Notes under the pieces: model-generated
Database searches by the model: none
Told to the model about the DNA's origin: nothing
Seen by the model: only the letters and a program-made list of their open reading frames with translations
Made by a program: the position numbers and the translations under genes
Origin: Portulaca oleracea
Taxonomy: Eukaryota; Streptophyta; Magnoliopsida; Caryophyllales; Portulacaceae
Length of the DNA: 64,000 nt
Reading direction: 5' to 3'
Assembly: GCA_029582165.1 (NCBI GenBank)
Contig: CM055882.1
Coordinates: forward strand, 22,701,367-22,765,366
Shown: piece after piece, positions 9,979 to 21,563 of the stretch
How the letters are laid out: the number at the start of each line of letters is the position of its first letter
Position numbering within the stretch: the first letter of the stretch is position 1

Positions 9979-12900
9979 GTCCTTGCTTGTCCCTAAGCAA
10001 GTCCAAAACTCAAAAGAAAAGGTAAAGAAAGAAAATAAAAGAAATCGGTACAAAAAGACTCAAAGAACTCAAAGAAAAATTAAAAGACTCAAAAGAAAAA
10101 AATAATAAAACGAAAATTTTATTTAATTACAACTCCTAAGGATGGCATCGTTAGGAAATTCAATCAACCCAATCTAATCTAAAATACAGCCCAGGAATGA
10201 AGACAAAGCCAATTTACATTAGTAAATGAAGACAAACTATATAAGAATGGTACTCATCATTTTCAACCAATCACCCTTAATCACCGAATGAGATAAGAAG
10301 GCACATGTTAAGCATGAAACTAGGTAAGAATGAAGAGCAAACTCACTTTTTGGGAATGTGGAAACACTCCTCTCATGTGTTTGAATATATTAAGATGTTG
10401 TTTCTCTCATTACTCTAACCAAAGCAACAACCAACCACGTACTTGCTAAGAATCTCAACTCTCCACCGCGAAAATGCAATGCACTAATGACAATCAAGAG
10501 GACTTTTAAGGGTTGTAACGGGGCTAGGGTTAAAGGGTAAGAAGTGGAAAATATTTGGGATATGTGGAGCTAAAAGCCAAAGCTTGAAACTAAATCACAC
10601 CAATTCAACATACTATAATTCTCACCACTTATAGTCAATCCAAATCAACAAATCAACCCCACAATCAATTGGAAACTTGCCTCAAAACAAAAGAAACACA
10701 ATGCTAAACCCCTTTATTCTCTTTTTTTTTCATTTTTCAGAAATTTTCTGATTTTTTTTTTCTTTTTTTTTTCTTTTTTTTCTTTGATTGAAACACACTC
10801 ATATAAACGCAATACTAGGCAAGCTCCAATTAACAACAACCTCAATGAACTCAATTGGGGAATCAAACCAATATTTACAACTCAAACCAATCCCCGCCTC
10901 AAACCAAACCACAAAAGTAACCGCAATCAACCCAACTTCAACTCAAAACATTTCAAGCAATGACTTAAGGATAGGAATTATATAATCGGCCAGCGGCTTA
11001 TAATGCGGGTTATCAAGAAAAGAAATTGTTAAGGCTAGAAGGGGCTAACTACGGATATTATGATATAAACAGGTGGCCAAGGCTTGCAGGTTCATTCCTA
11101 ATGCCTCTATCAACTTGTCAAAGTACAACGCATGGCAATTTCAAGGAGATGCAAAGCAAATGAAGGAGGATGCCACAATGGTAAGTCACTCATGGAAATA
11201 AGACCAATAAAAATGATTAGTCTTTTCTTTTAGGCTTATGTGGACTCACGGGTAGCGCTCAACAATTAATACCCAGTTTAAAAAGATATACATATGCACA
11301 ATTCTCTCTTAAAATAGTGACAAAGGTAATCGGTCTTATTTTCCTAGCACAATTCTCACAACATTTATCTTCACAACTCATGTCAATTCACAAAACTTCA
11401 CAAATGGGCTATACAAGATTAAATCAAGTCAAAAGAAAACTATCTCGCTTAATCCTACTCAAAACTTTTCTTTTCTAATTTTCTCAGATTTTCTAATTTT
11501 TTTGAGATTTTTTCAATTTTTTCAAAAACTTTACAAGACTCAAAAAGAAAATAAGAAAATAAAAAGAACTAAAACAAACTGTGAAAAAGAAGAAACTAAA
11601 CTAGAAAACCAAAGAAAATCAAACCAAATCAAAACAAAAAGACTCAAAACAAGTAAAAATCAAAATAAAAAGACTCAAAATACACATATACACAAAGATG
11701 GATAAGAAACCCCCCCCCCCCCCAATGCTTGAACCTAGCATTGTCCGCAATACAAAACATAACACTAGAAACAAAAGAGGGATGGAGAAGGAAACCACAT
11801 AGATGAGTCAAGGAGGAGGAAGTTGGGATGGACCACAGGTATGGTTTAGCTGCCAATCACGCATGGAGCGCATTAAGGCAAGCATTTCACCTTCGAGATT
11901 AAAGGGATTGTTACCTCGGCTTTGACGAGAAGAACGCGCGCCGTTATCCCGACCCGTGCTTGCATCAGCTTTCCTCCTCTTTGAAGAAGGTTCCTCTTGA
12001 ACTTGACCGCGTCCCCTAGCCATCTTTCAACAACAAGATTCGACAACAACGTTAGTTATATACAAAAGTGCAAAAGACTCAAAATCGATGGTGAAGTTAG
12101 GTTGTACATGCCATCGAATACTCAAAAACAAAACAAAGAAACACGAACCGAGACACCTAAGACAAAAATCTAGGAAATAGGTAAGCTAAAACAATATTTA
12201 CAACCCACCAAACTAAAAAAAACCAAAATCAAGAGCTACACTACTAGGAACACTACAATGGTGGATGACAAAGTATATACAAAACACCACAACTCTTAAC
12301 TACAACTAAATGAAACTATAACTAAAACAAGAACAAAGTGAGCTATTCACAAGGACTAAATTATTACCACCAAGACTCAAAGTATCTACAATTAACCAAG
12401 TATACATACTAACTCTTGAGACAAACCACTCCAAACACACAACCAAACCAATCCCAAAGCATAACAATTGGCTCTTCAAACAATTCAACCAAGACAAGAG
12501 AAATCAAAGTTGAACAATTGAAACAATATTAGCAATAGGGTTCGAATTAACCTCAAGAATTGAATAGGGCATCCACCAAATCAAACCAATTAAGCATAAA
12601 TAAACCCTAAATTCAAACACCAAGACAATGTATCTCAGAAATTAGCAAATTAAGCAAAGAAAACTAAAAATTAACAAGAATCAAACCTGTGTTACAACAG
12701 AATAAGGAAGAGAAGAGGAAGAAACTTGGAATGGTTGGGGTTTAGGGTGGAAGAGTGGAATGTAGTGTGGTGGGGGTGAAGTGTGGCGCTAGGTTGGCTC
12801 TGTGGTGGCTGTGCGAAGGGCGAGAAAGGGCGAGCGCTGGGATGGGGCGTAGTAAATTTCTGAAAAGAAAAAGAGAAGAATGTGCGAGTGGAGGAATGGC

Positions 12901-13619
12901 GAGGCGAGTGCGCATGAAGAATGAGTGGGGCGAATGTGCGAGAAAGGGAGGAGAAGAAGGAAGCTGGAGAATCTGGGAGATGGACACGGACCGAGACAAG
13001 GGAGAAAACAAGCTGAGTTTAATTTTTTTAGGGTTTCGATGAGGGCACGGACCGTGCCAGATGGGCACGGACCGTGCCTCTTTACCTGCTGAATTGCTTG
13101 ACTTTCTGGAGGAACGCACGGTCCGTGCTCAAGTAGGCACGACCCGTGTCCCTTTGCGTGCTGCTCTTCTGGACCTTCTGGAGGGGTGCACTGACCGCGC
13201 CTCAGTGGACACCACCCGTGCCCCCTTCCTTTCACCTTGTATGGTCTTGAGTTCGATCCCCACAACTCCTTAACTCTCAATCATACATTGTTCTCTTACA
13301 TTTCACTCATTCTTCTTACAATCCATCCTTTTCCACTCAAAAATTTTTTCTTCGCTCATTTATTTTTCAACTCCCTCTTTTTTTTCTTCTCTCATTTTTT
13401 TGTTTTTTCTATATTTTTTTTTCTTTCTTTTTTTTTCTCAAAAATTCCCTCAATACAAAAACAAAAGAAAAGAAACCTTTAAAAATCCTAAAAAGTTGAA
13501 AAATAAAATTACGAACTATACTAAAAAACCTAAAAATAAAAATAAAAATAAAGCATTAAAAACTTGGGTTGCCTCCCAAGAAGCACTTGTTTAATGTCCT
13601 AAGCTAGACAAGGTACCTC
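9979..13619 (-). other. Non-coding 3' internal region of the Athila-type element
   Basis: About 3.6 kb lie between the protease frame and the polypurine tract, where a complete element would carry RT, RNase H and integrase. None of those domains can be read in any frame. The region has T-rich and A-rich runs (10730-10790, 11480-11700, 13370-13560), a 14-16-base C run near 11709, and several CACGGACCGTG-type palindromes at 13040-13220. Overlapping frames on both strands at 12742-13280 come from this repeat-rich stretch and are not convincing genes. Confidence 0.6.
11808..12023 (-). CDS. Small basic ORF, possible remnant of an Athila accessory gene
   Basis: A 71-codon minus-strand frame starts MARGRGQ. 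It continues with a Lys/Arg/Ser-rich stretch (SSKRRKADAST) and then a more ordinary segment ending in the tripeptide PPP. Athila-type elements often have an extra basic ORF in the same 3' part of the internal region, beginning with a similar arginine-rich start. That parallel is from memory of the family and weak; the protein is otherwise unrecognised. No neighbouring frame extends it. Confidence 0.3.
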   Translation of the reverse strand: MARGRGQVQEEPSSKRRKADASTGRDNGARSSRQSRGNNPFNLEGEMLALMRSMRDWQLNHTCGPSQLPPP

Positions 13620-14396
13620 TTAAACCCGTGAATAATCCATAACTCCATAGCCAAAGGCTTTAGGAGTTCCATCTTGTAAAGTACCTTCAATCATCTTCAA
13701 ATCGACCCTACAGCTTGGGTCAAACTCATCACCTCCTTCAGGAATGGAGGGATCTCCATCATCAAACCTGAAAATCTCATTGAAAGCACCCTTGTCAAAA
13801 GTATAAGGCACGTTCTTGATAATAATAGATGGGGGCAAAACTTCTTTTATCCCCACCCTTGCATCGCCAAGTTCATAACCTTTATCAATAAATAAACCAC
13901 AAGGATTTTTAACAAAATTTTCACGAGATTTCTCAAGGTTTTCACCTTCAACACCACGCACACAATCATCATGTATCTCACAAACCAAACCATCAACATG
14001 CTCATCCTTTTCACATAGCACATCAACACCAAAACAAGGGGAAACTTCCCGTGGCAAGACCTCACGGAATAAGTCAAATTCTAGTTCATGTTCCCCTATC
14101 CTAAACTTCATCTTCCCACATTGTACATCAATGACACACCCTACGGTAGCAAGAAAAGGTCTCCCCAAAATGATTTGGGTACGGGAATCCTCGGGCATAT
14201 CAAGGATGACAAAATCAATCGGCACATAACAATCACCCACCTTAAGGGGAAAGTCCTCCAAAATACCCTTAGGGTACTTGATAGAACGATCTGCCATTTG
14301 CAATGAGATGGTAGTTGGTCTCAACTCTCCTAGGTTCAACCGTTCATACAAAGAATAGGGCATCAAGCTTACACTAGAACCCACATCACACAAAGC
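13620..14396 (-). pseudogene. Athila-type aspartic protease frame following gag
   Basis: This frame continues in phase directly after the gag stop codon TGA (14399-14397), with Ala-Leu-Cys preceding the active-site-like DVGSSVSLMP. Retroviral-type proteases use D-T/S-G; D-V-G is an unusual middle residue. Further on are the substrate-flap-like and ILGRPFLAT segments (about residues 70-85), which match the ILGRPFL motif of plant gypsy proteases. The open frame runs on about 170 residues past the protease in acidic sequence and then stops with no RT. It is 257 residues in all. In relatives gag and protease are one polyprotein, so the TGA is either a nonsense mutation or a readthrough codon. Confidence 0.75.
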
Positions 14397-16367
14397 TCAG
14401 TCAACGGCTAAGCTACCTAGGCCACATGGTATATTAAAGCTTCCCGGGTCCTTAAGCTTAGGAGTAAGCTTGTGAAGAACCACGGAACTACACTCTTCAG
14501 TCAAAGCAACTTCCTCAATTTCATCAATTTTCCTCTTTTTAGAGAGGATTTCTTTCAAAAACTTTGCATACAAAGGCATTTGAGATAAAGCATCCAAAAA
14601 CGGCACATTCACATTCAATTGCTTTAACATATTAAAGAACTTGCCAAATTTTGCATTGAATTTAGCCTTAGCATATCTTTGAGGAAAAGGTAACGGTGGT
14701 TTATAAACTCTAGAGGGAGATGAAGGTCGGGTTTCGGTGTTCTCTTTTGAAGGTTCACTCTCATCAACCTTCTCACTAGGCTTCTCAACCTCAACCTCAA
14801 CCCCCCCATGCTTAGCATTTGGGATGCTAGGTCTCTCATATTGTGTCCCACTCCTTAAAATAATGGCATTCCATTGGGCATTAGGGTTAGGAATGGGTTG
14901 TCCGGGTAGTGATCCCGGAGGAGGGGTGGAGGTACTAGCTTGAATAGCAATTTGGTTCTCAAGCATTCGATTGTGGGCGCTCATAAGGTCAACTTTCATA
15001 GCTAAGGCCTTAATCACCTCATCTTGTCTCTTTTGATGCTCGAGTTGCCGTTGTTGGTGTTGTTGTTGAGACAACATTAAAGCTTTTATCATAGCCTCTA
15101 GGTCAGGCTTTTGGGGAGCTTGAGGTGGAGGTGCTTGGGTTTGTCTTTGCCCTTGGGGTTGACCCATTTGGTTATTGTTCCGGTAAGAAAAGTTCGGGTG
15201 GAACCTAAGACCGGGATTATAAGTATTGGAAAAAGGGTCAAAGTTTTGCCTATTAGAAGGGTTACCCACGTAGTTAACCGCTTCGGTCAATTCATCGCTA
15301 ACCAACCCACTAGGACAATTCAAGGTCTCATGCTCATATGATTGACACGACGCACATGGTTGGGGAGGGGGAGCATTCACATTCAGCATATCCATCTTTT
15401 TAGTCATGGCATCCAACTTAGCATTCAACATAGAAATAGCATCAACATCGTACTTACCTCCCGTCCTCTTGGAACGGGGCTTTGACCACTGGTAGCTATT
15501 GATCGCCATTTCCTCAATCAAAGTTTGAAGTTCCGCCACTGTTTTGGACATGATGTTGCCTCCCGCCGCCGCCAAGATGTTGGCCCTCAAGTTGTCATCC
15601 ACCCCGTTGTAGAAAGCTTGTATCGGGACCCATGGTTCAAAACCATGGTGGGGGCATTGACGTAAGAGGTCCTTGAACCTCTCCCATGCTTCATAGAGGG
15701 ACTCATCCGACTCTTGGACAAATGTTGAAATTTGATTCCGGAGGCTCGTCAACTTGCTAGGAGGAAAGTACTTCGTCAAGAATACGCTAGCAAGTTGGTC
15801 AAAAGTGGTGATGGCGGAGCTTGATGGAAGAGAGTCCATCCACTCCCACGCCTTCCCTTCAAGTGAGAAGGGAAACAATCGCAGCTTGATTGCATCGGGC
15901 GTTGCACCATTTGCCTTAAAAGTCTCACATGCTTGGTTGAAGAAGCGAAGGTGCCGGTTGGGATCTTCATTGGGAAGGCCATGGAATGGGTTGGCCTTCA
16001 CCAAATTGATGAGTGAACTCCTCAGCTCGAAATCATTAGAGTCCACATTTGGAGGATTTATGGCGGAGGGTTGATTTGTGACGTTGGGCATCACATAAGA
16101 GCCAAGCGTGACTCTAGGCTCGCCGCCACCGCCACCTCCAGACATGGCATTCTTTCGCTTGGAGTTTTCTTCTTGCTTTCTCCGGGCGTGCTCTAACTTT
16201 TGCTTCTTTCGCCGGGAGCGAAAGGTTCTTTCGATTTCAGGATCAAACTCGAAGAGTGGAGCTTTTTGCATGCACGTAGAGTAAACCTGGCAAGACAACA
16301 CCAAAACACCAAGGAAAATCAAAACAGAAAATAAATGACTTAGGAGAACCTTAGGGTATTCGTTCAA
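14397..16367 (-). CDS. gag: Athila-type gag polyprotein, capsid and zinc knuckle
   Basis: 656 codons. A basic N-terminal region (residues 45-75, KKQKLEHARRK) precedes a glycine run. Residues about 120-290 are the retrotransposon gag domain, recognisable by NPFHGLPNEDPNRHL, KLRLFPFSLEGKAWEWM, FLTKYFPPSK and LRQCPHHGF. Residues 338-351 (CASCQSYEHETLNC) form a CX2CX4HX4C zinc knuckle for RNA binding. A Gln/Pro-rich linker and a C-terminal YKPPLPFPQR segment follow, typical of Athila gag just before the protease. The first about 35 residues overlap leader sequence, so the true start may be the Met at residue 33. The protein would assemble virus-like particles in the cytoplasm. The frame is uninterrupted, unusual here and consistent with a fairly recent insertion. 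Confidence 0.85.
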   Translation of the reverse strand: MNEYPKVLLSHLFSVLIFLGVLVLSCQVYSTCMQKAPLFEFDPEIERTFRSRRKKQKLEHARRKQEENSKRKNAMSGGGGGGEPRVTLGSYVMPNVTNQPSAINPPNVDSNDFELRSSLINLVKANPFHGLPNEDPNRHLRFFNQACETFKANGATPDAIKLRLFPFSLEGKAWEWMDSLPSSSAITTFDQLASVFLTKYFPPSKLTSLRNQISTFVQESDESLYEAWERFKDLLRQCPHHGFEPWVPIQAFYNGVDDNLRANILAAAGGNIMSKTVAELQTLIEEMAINSYQWSKPRSKRTGGKYDVDAISMLNAKLDAMTKKMDMLNVNAPPPQPCASCQSYEHETLNCPSGLVSDELTEAVNYVGNPSNRQNFDPFSNTYNPGLRFHPNFSYRNNNQMGQPQGQRQTQAPPPQAPQKPDLEAMIKALMLSQQQHQQRQLEHQKRQDEVIKALAMKVDLMSAHNRMLENQIAIQASTSTPPPGSLPGQPIPNPNAQWNAIILRSGTQYERPSIPNAKHGGVEVEVEKPSEKVDESEPSKENTETRPSSPSRVYKPPLPFPQRYAKAKFNAKFGKFFNMLKQLNVNVPFLDALSQMPLYAKFLKEILSKKRKIDEIEEVALTEECSSVVLHKLTPKLKDPGSFNIPCGLGSLAVD

Positions 16368-16386
16368 TGGCTGGCTAGGGACAAAG

Positions 16387-16404
16387 TCCCCAGCAACGGC
16401 GCCA
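16387..16404 (-). other. Primer-binding site, tRNA-Asp type
   Basis: The minus strand reads TGGCGCCGTTGCTGGGGA. It differs by one base from the complement of the plant tRNA-Asp 3' end (TGGCGCCGTTGCCGGGGA), the usual Athila primer, and sits just inside the 5' LTR. Confidence 0.85.
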
Positions 16405-16410
16405 AAAACT

Positions 16411-17882
16411 TGATAGGCCGCAAGTGCACGGGTGAAATTGTAGCATGAATCAAGGTCGTTCCCACAGGGACTTTTCCTTTCAACGCACTGAACTAGCCTC
16501 CTAGTTGATTGCTAAGTCGATCGGGTTTTTGTTTGGAATAATCTAATTCTATTTCTATTCACTACTAAAGACTAACAAACAAATATGCACACAATATACT
16601 TGGATTTAACAATATGAAAAAGGCATTCAGGGGATAAAACCTAAGTCACTCTATGGATCAAACAAGTGGATTGAACATGTATGTCACTAATTTGGTACAT
16701 TTTAGGGTCGATAATTGCATAAATTATTCCGCAATGAGATTTTGCCACTAAAACGAATTGCCAAGACAAACCAATCACCTACTTTCATGGTTATTTTGAC
16801 TTAATCAAGGTTAAATATCTAATTATCCAATGACCCCTAATTATAAAGTCTTCTATGTCTAGTTCACTTCATAACTAGTTTAATCCTAAGGGTTCCGATT
16901 ATCGAATTTCTCCTTTCGGTACTTCACTCAATAATCTAATTCCATATTCTTGATGGCCAGTCAAAAACAATGACATACATAATCAAAGGTTAAATAAAAT
17001 GCATTCAAACTAGATTAACAAACTTGTTCAATCCAACAAAACTCAATCCATAAGAGAAACTAATAAGGGTTTATCCCCTAAACATATGAAAACTACTCAC
17101 TACTCATGTTCGATTCACTAAACATATGAAATTCTATACTAAAATGCATGGAAATCTAAAGAAGGAGGAATAAACCGAGTGTTGAATCAATCCTTGCTTG
17201 ATTGGTGATCGGTGGGGACTTTTGCTCCTCCACTTCAATGGATTCTTGCAAGATAATCTTCAAACTCCAATGCACTCTCCCTCTTCAAAATGGATGAATG
17301 TGGATGGAAATAAGGACTAAAGGATGGATGAATATGATGATGAATTAGGGTTAGGTTATGGAATGGGAGATGGTAGAATGATCTCCTTGACAGCCGGAAT
17401 TCAGCATAATATAGGCAAATAGCATCTCGAAACCGCCGAAACTGAAGAGACACGGGTGACACGGACCGTGCCAGGGTAGACACGGACCGTGCCGCCTATG
17501 ACACGGACCGTGCCTCCCAGGCACTACCCGTGTCGACCATCGCTTGCATTTTCTCACGTTCTGGCCATAGACACGACCCGTGCCCTTCCTCTGAGCACCC
17601 GTGTCACTGCTTTTTTCGGGCCTAGGAGTACTTTGGGCCATTGTTTGGGCCTTGGGTGATCCAACTTCACACTTCTTAGTCCTTTATGGACACAACTTGG
17701 ATCTACACTTGATTTTTGGCTCGGTTCACATTGATTCTTCACAAATTTCCTACAAAACTCACCAAACTCCAAACCAAGCGTAATATGGGAAATTCGGGCA
17801 TAAAATAATACAATCACATCAAATATTCCCCAAATTCCCATCAAAACAACCAAGTTCTCATATATACAAGATGCACTTATCA
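16411..17882 (-). repeat. 5' LTR of the Athila-type element (1,472 bp)
   Basis: This is the partner of 8511-9962. It has an additional CACGGACCGTGCC unit (near 17483-17515) and retains the terminal-proximal CCCACAGGGACTT block lost from the other copy. It is followed by the TSD GCATA at 17883-17887, after which Retand-like sequence resumes. Confidence 0.9.
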
Positions 17883-18099
17883 GCATAATAGCCAACATAG
17901 TTTGCGTTGTCTGAGTTGTTGGGCCAAGTTACGGATTCTCCTTAAAACGGTCGGCCTGTGGATTAGGCCCATCCGAATTGAGAAACACTGACTTGTATCT
18001 TTCAACTTATGTCGACTCGCTATATTTGACTTTATCCGTCCCTTTATAATGCTCTTGTTGTAAAAAGTGTTGTTGTTACACAAATCTGTGTCATAGTTG

Positions 18100-19220
18100 G
18101 GTTGTTTCCTGAGTTTAGGTGTCTTACAATAGTCCTAGGTGAGTCTTAGTTTCGGAGTCTGCATGTAAATATCTTTTAGCCTTTAGAAAGTCTCTTACAA
18201 GGTCGTGTCATATGTGAGTCTTTTCTTAAGTCAATATATGTGTTTTGTTGTTAGAAGTCTATACCCGGGTCATGGGTGAGTCTTTGGTCTAGGTCATAAG
18301 TGAGTCTTTTCCTTGGTTTATGTGTTTTTGTCTTTTTTTAGAAAGTCTAGTGTAAACCCAGGTCATGGGCGAGTCTTTGTTTTAAAGTCAGGATATAAAT
18401 GTCTTTTTCTTCAAAAAGTATCATATCATATAAGGTCTTGGATGAGTCTTTATGTTAGTGTCTGCATGTAAGTATCTTGCGTTCTTTAGAAAGTATCATA
18501 TAAGGTCTAGGATGAGTCTTTGTGTCAGTGTCTGCATGTGAGTGTCTTTTTCATTGGAAAACATCATGTGAGGTCTAGGATGAGTCTTTGTGTTAGTGTC
18601 TGCATGTAAGTATCTTGCATTCTTTAAGAGGTCTCATACAGGTTCGTAGGGCATGTAAACCCAAGTCATGGGTGAGTCTTTTTCCAGAGTCGACATATGA
18701 ATGTCCTGCATTATAGAAGTCTCCTATAGGGTCTACATCATGCAAACCCATGTCATGGGTGAGTCGTTAAGTCTTTTTCTTAAGTTAGCATGTAAGCGTT
18801 TGTCGTCTCATATAGGTTCATAGGTCATGAAAACCCATGTCATGAACAAGTCTGTGTCTAGAGTCATCATGTAAATATCCGTCTTTTTCTTAAGAAGTCT
18901 AGTGTAAACCCATGTCATGGGTGAGTCTTTTCTCGTGTTGGCATATCATGTGAGTGTCTTTCTTTTTAGGAAGTCTAATGAAAACCCATGTCATAAGTTA
19001 GGTTTTCCGGGTCAGCATATAGGCATTTGCACTTTAGGAGGTCTCATATAGAACATGTAGACCCATGTCGTGGGTAAGTCTTTTCCTTAAGTCGGAATAT
19101 AGAAGTCTTGCATCCTAGGAAGTCCCATATAGATCAATTAGCTCTTTCAAACCCATGTCTTGGGTGAGTCTCTCCCGAGTCAGCATATAAGCGTTTTTCA
19201 TCTTAGGAAGTCCATGTAGG
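18100..19220 (+). repeat. Tandem repeats with ACCCATG-T-CATGGGT cores
   Basis: Roughly a dozen degenerate units of about 75-110 bp in the right half of the Retand-like internal region. Each has AAACCCATGTCATGGGTGAGTC-like sequence, then a word like GTCAGCATGTAAGCGT, then a TTAGGAAGTCT-like word. The core forms a near-perfect 7-bp inverted repeat. No coding potential is seen. A G-rich GGACAGGGGGCTTGAACCC at about 19372 may be the remnant of the polypurine tract. Confidence 0.7.
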
Positions 19221-19411
19221 TCATTTTGGTAATGCATGCATTGGGATGGGTTTTCTTCATTTGTCCAGTGTCAGGATCAAGGCTTGATTAACCATAAAGG
19301 AAATGTTTGGATGACGAAAATTTCTGCAACTACCATAGATCCCGAGGGAACAACATGGAGAATTATGCCGAGGACAGGGGGCTTGAACCCAACCTCCATT
19401 TCACCACCCTC

Positions 19412-21252
19412 AATCAAAGCATAACAAGAAAAGAGGTTAGCATGAAAGAAAATCCAAAGGACCATCCTCAATCAAAAGCTATCGGGCCAACCCACCACAA
19501 AAAGCTTTCATTTTCCACAATTTCCGTATACATATGCCCATCATTTCAAATCCCATTTTTTCCACAAATCTTTTTGGCCCCATTTCTTTTGATGAGAGTA
19601 AAGAAAACATCATGAGCTTTCCAACGCCTTTTGAATTGCCTCAATCGGAGTCCGGATGAAGGAATTATGGCCGTTTAAAGTTGCATTTAGCCAGTTTTAA
19701 AACTCAGGCGGGCTTTAACATTTTCCAGGCCCAGAAGCCCCCCAGCCCAGAAGTCTTAAAACCTGCCTAGGCTTTGAAGAGAGGAGCAAAGCGACACCAT
19801 TTAGCGCCATGTCACTGATCCACGTGCTACTACCATCAAAACCCACCTACGCTTTGAAGAGAGAAGCGGAGCAACGCCGTTTAGCGCCACGTCACTGATC
19901 CGTGCGCTAATATTCTCAAAGCCCTCCTAGGCTTTGATGATTCTGGCGCCAAAAATACAAATTGCATGCATGCAATCCCATGATCACAGCACACGTGTTT
20001 GACCCCCTTTGACCACCCCAAAACCCTCCTAGGCTTTGGGCTCTGATGACGTGATTTTTGGGGTATGTCCCCCACCATTTCCCTCCAAAACCCATACTCC
20101 TTCACCTATAAATACCCCCTCCATTCCACCTTCATTTTGACCAACAATCATCATCTAATACACTTACTCTACTCTCCCACCATATTATACTTCCACTCTC
20201 TCAACTTCTCTTCATCTCCTATCATTATTCTATCCTTCCCATATTATACTCTCATCATCCCCTTCCATGACAAAAATCATTTTCTCACATCACATCCATA
20301 TTATACTACTTTTCATCTCCCAAATTCCCTTTCTCAAATCATATTCATCACCCCCATATAACCATTCATATACCACTCATTCAAACCGTTCACGTCATCT
20401 CATCCGGGTTTCAAGTCAAGGGGCAACTCAAGGGGGCAAATCCGTCATCGCTACATCCTAAGCAAGGTTCGATTCTTTTGTTTAAATTATTGTGTTTAAT
20501 CATGTAATCCTTTATTTAATTTCGTGTTTGTACATATTTTGTAAAATAAAACCGCATTGTTTTTATATTGCATGATTTGAATAATAATTCCGCGAAATTA
20601 ATCAAACTTCTCCCTGCTCTCTTTCTTTTCAATGTTGATTTTAGTAAAGTCTGTTTTATAACAGGCAGATTTGAGAGTTCTTATAACTCTCGAATTCGTA
20701 ACCTTACCCCCGAATCTAGACATCGGGTTCGTAGACCGGAGTCTTTCTTTTTTTTATGGTTTGTCGATTTCCTTAAATCGGCTGGCGACTCTTTAAACAA
20801 TTTTACAAATGCGTTTAACTATTTAAAATATTCGATTTCTTACACAAAATTAATTTAACAAAATAATTTAATTCATGTCCAATATTTATCCAAGGAGGGT
20901 CCCGAGAGAAATGGGCCAGAAAATGATAAAACCTAGGCGGGTTTTATCAGTTTCAACCTAATTTCTCTTTGGGCCGAGGAGACCAGTGGCCCAACCTGGA
21001 TTTATTAATTGGGCTTGGATTTATTAATTGGGCCGGGACTAAACTATTGTTAAATTAATTTGTGTAATCATGGATAATTTAAATAATAAAAAATAGTTTG
21101 TAAATAAATAAAGTTTCATCACCCCAAAAATGAATTTCGAAAAATAAAAATATCCTTATTTAAGGATTAAGAAACCTTAGTCGGCTCCCGTTCACAAATA
21201 TACCGCATCCAAGGAAACATTTCCCCGAACGGGAATTTTTCCGGGTACTACA
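19412..21252 (+). repeat. 3' LTR of the Retand-like element, 5' end replaced
   Basis: Homology with the left LTR begins at about 19412 (left 5065). The first about 40 bases, including TGTAGACACC, are replaced by unrelated sequence, so the LTR start is damaged. TATA box at 20107-20114. Compared with the left LTR it has many substitutions, some of which change the CCCGCCTAGG repeats to CCCTCCTAGG, and a deletion near 20998. It ends TACTACA before the TSD ACAAT. Confidence 0.85.
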
Positions 21253-21257
21253 ACAAT

Positions 21258-21563
21258 AATTTGACATGTCAGCAATCCATGTCCCAAATCTCTAACAAAT
21301 CAATACAAAATATAAGGATTGTTATATTTTATTGATCATATGATTCATATAAATTACAAGGATTGTTTTATTAACTATAATAAATTAATGACATAAAATT
21401 TATTAATTTGATACATTTGTTTGTTGGTTGTGAAAATTTATTAATTTCATTTAATTGTTCTGTTAATTTATCAAATTAATCCATAATTTTATTAATGACG
21501 AATGTTTTGTTTATTAATTTTATTGTCCCCTTCTCTAATTTGTAGATTTTAATCGCTATAATC
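21258..21563 (+). other. AT-rich upstream region of the FAR1-like pseudogene
   Basis: About 300 bp with no ORF. A possible splice acceptor TTTGTAG lies at 21538-21544, just before the first in-frame ATG (21564), which suggests a 5' UTR intron. It was originally continuous with 4122-5020. Confidence 0.35.

Larger units (their letters stand above)
8511..17882 (-). mobile_element. Athila-type LTR retrotransposon with gag-protease only
   Basis: LTRs at 8511-9962 and 16411-17882 begin TGAT and end ATCA on the minus strand. The flanks carry the direct repeat GCATA (8506-8510 and 17883-17887). The minus-strand primer site TGGCGCCGTTGCTGGGGA (16404-16387) is one base away from the tRNA-Asp complement used by Athila elements, and a purine tract abuts the other LTR at about 9963-9978. 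Coding capacity is gag (656 codons) and an aspartic protease frame; reverse transcriptase, RNase H and integrase are absent. It therefore resembles the non-autonomous TR-GAG class and would need helper proteins. It was inserted into the Retand-like element and so is younger than it. Confidence 0.9.
5026..21252 (+). mobile_element. Non-autonomous Tat/Retand-type LTR retrotransposon
   Basis: Two similar LTRs (5026-6949 and about 19412-21252) bracket an internal region, and the ends are flanked by the 5-bp direct repeat ACAAT (5021-5025 and 21253-21257), which proves insertion as one unit. The left LTR begins TGTAGACACC and ends CTACA. A primer-binding-like TGGCGACTCCACTGGGGA follows at 6953-6970, giving plus orientation. 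After removal of the nested Athila element, the internal region (about 3 kb) holds only diverged tandem repeats and no gag or pol. By family knowledge, this combination of primer site and amplified tandem repeats fits the Tat/Ogre-Retand lineage. Mobilisation would have needed proteins from an autonomous relative. The lineage call is inference; the insertion itself is seen directly. Confidence 0.85.

Noticed and set aside
12742..13280. Overlapping frames of up to 163 codons on both strands
   Set aside because: They lie in the non-coding 3' region of the Athila element over CACGG palindromes, and both strands are open only because of composition.
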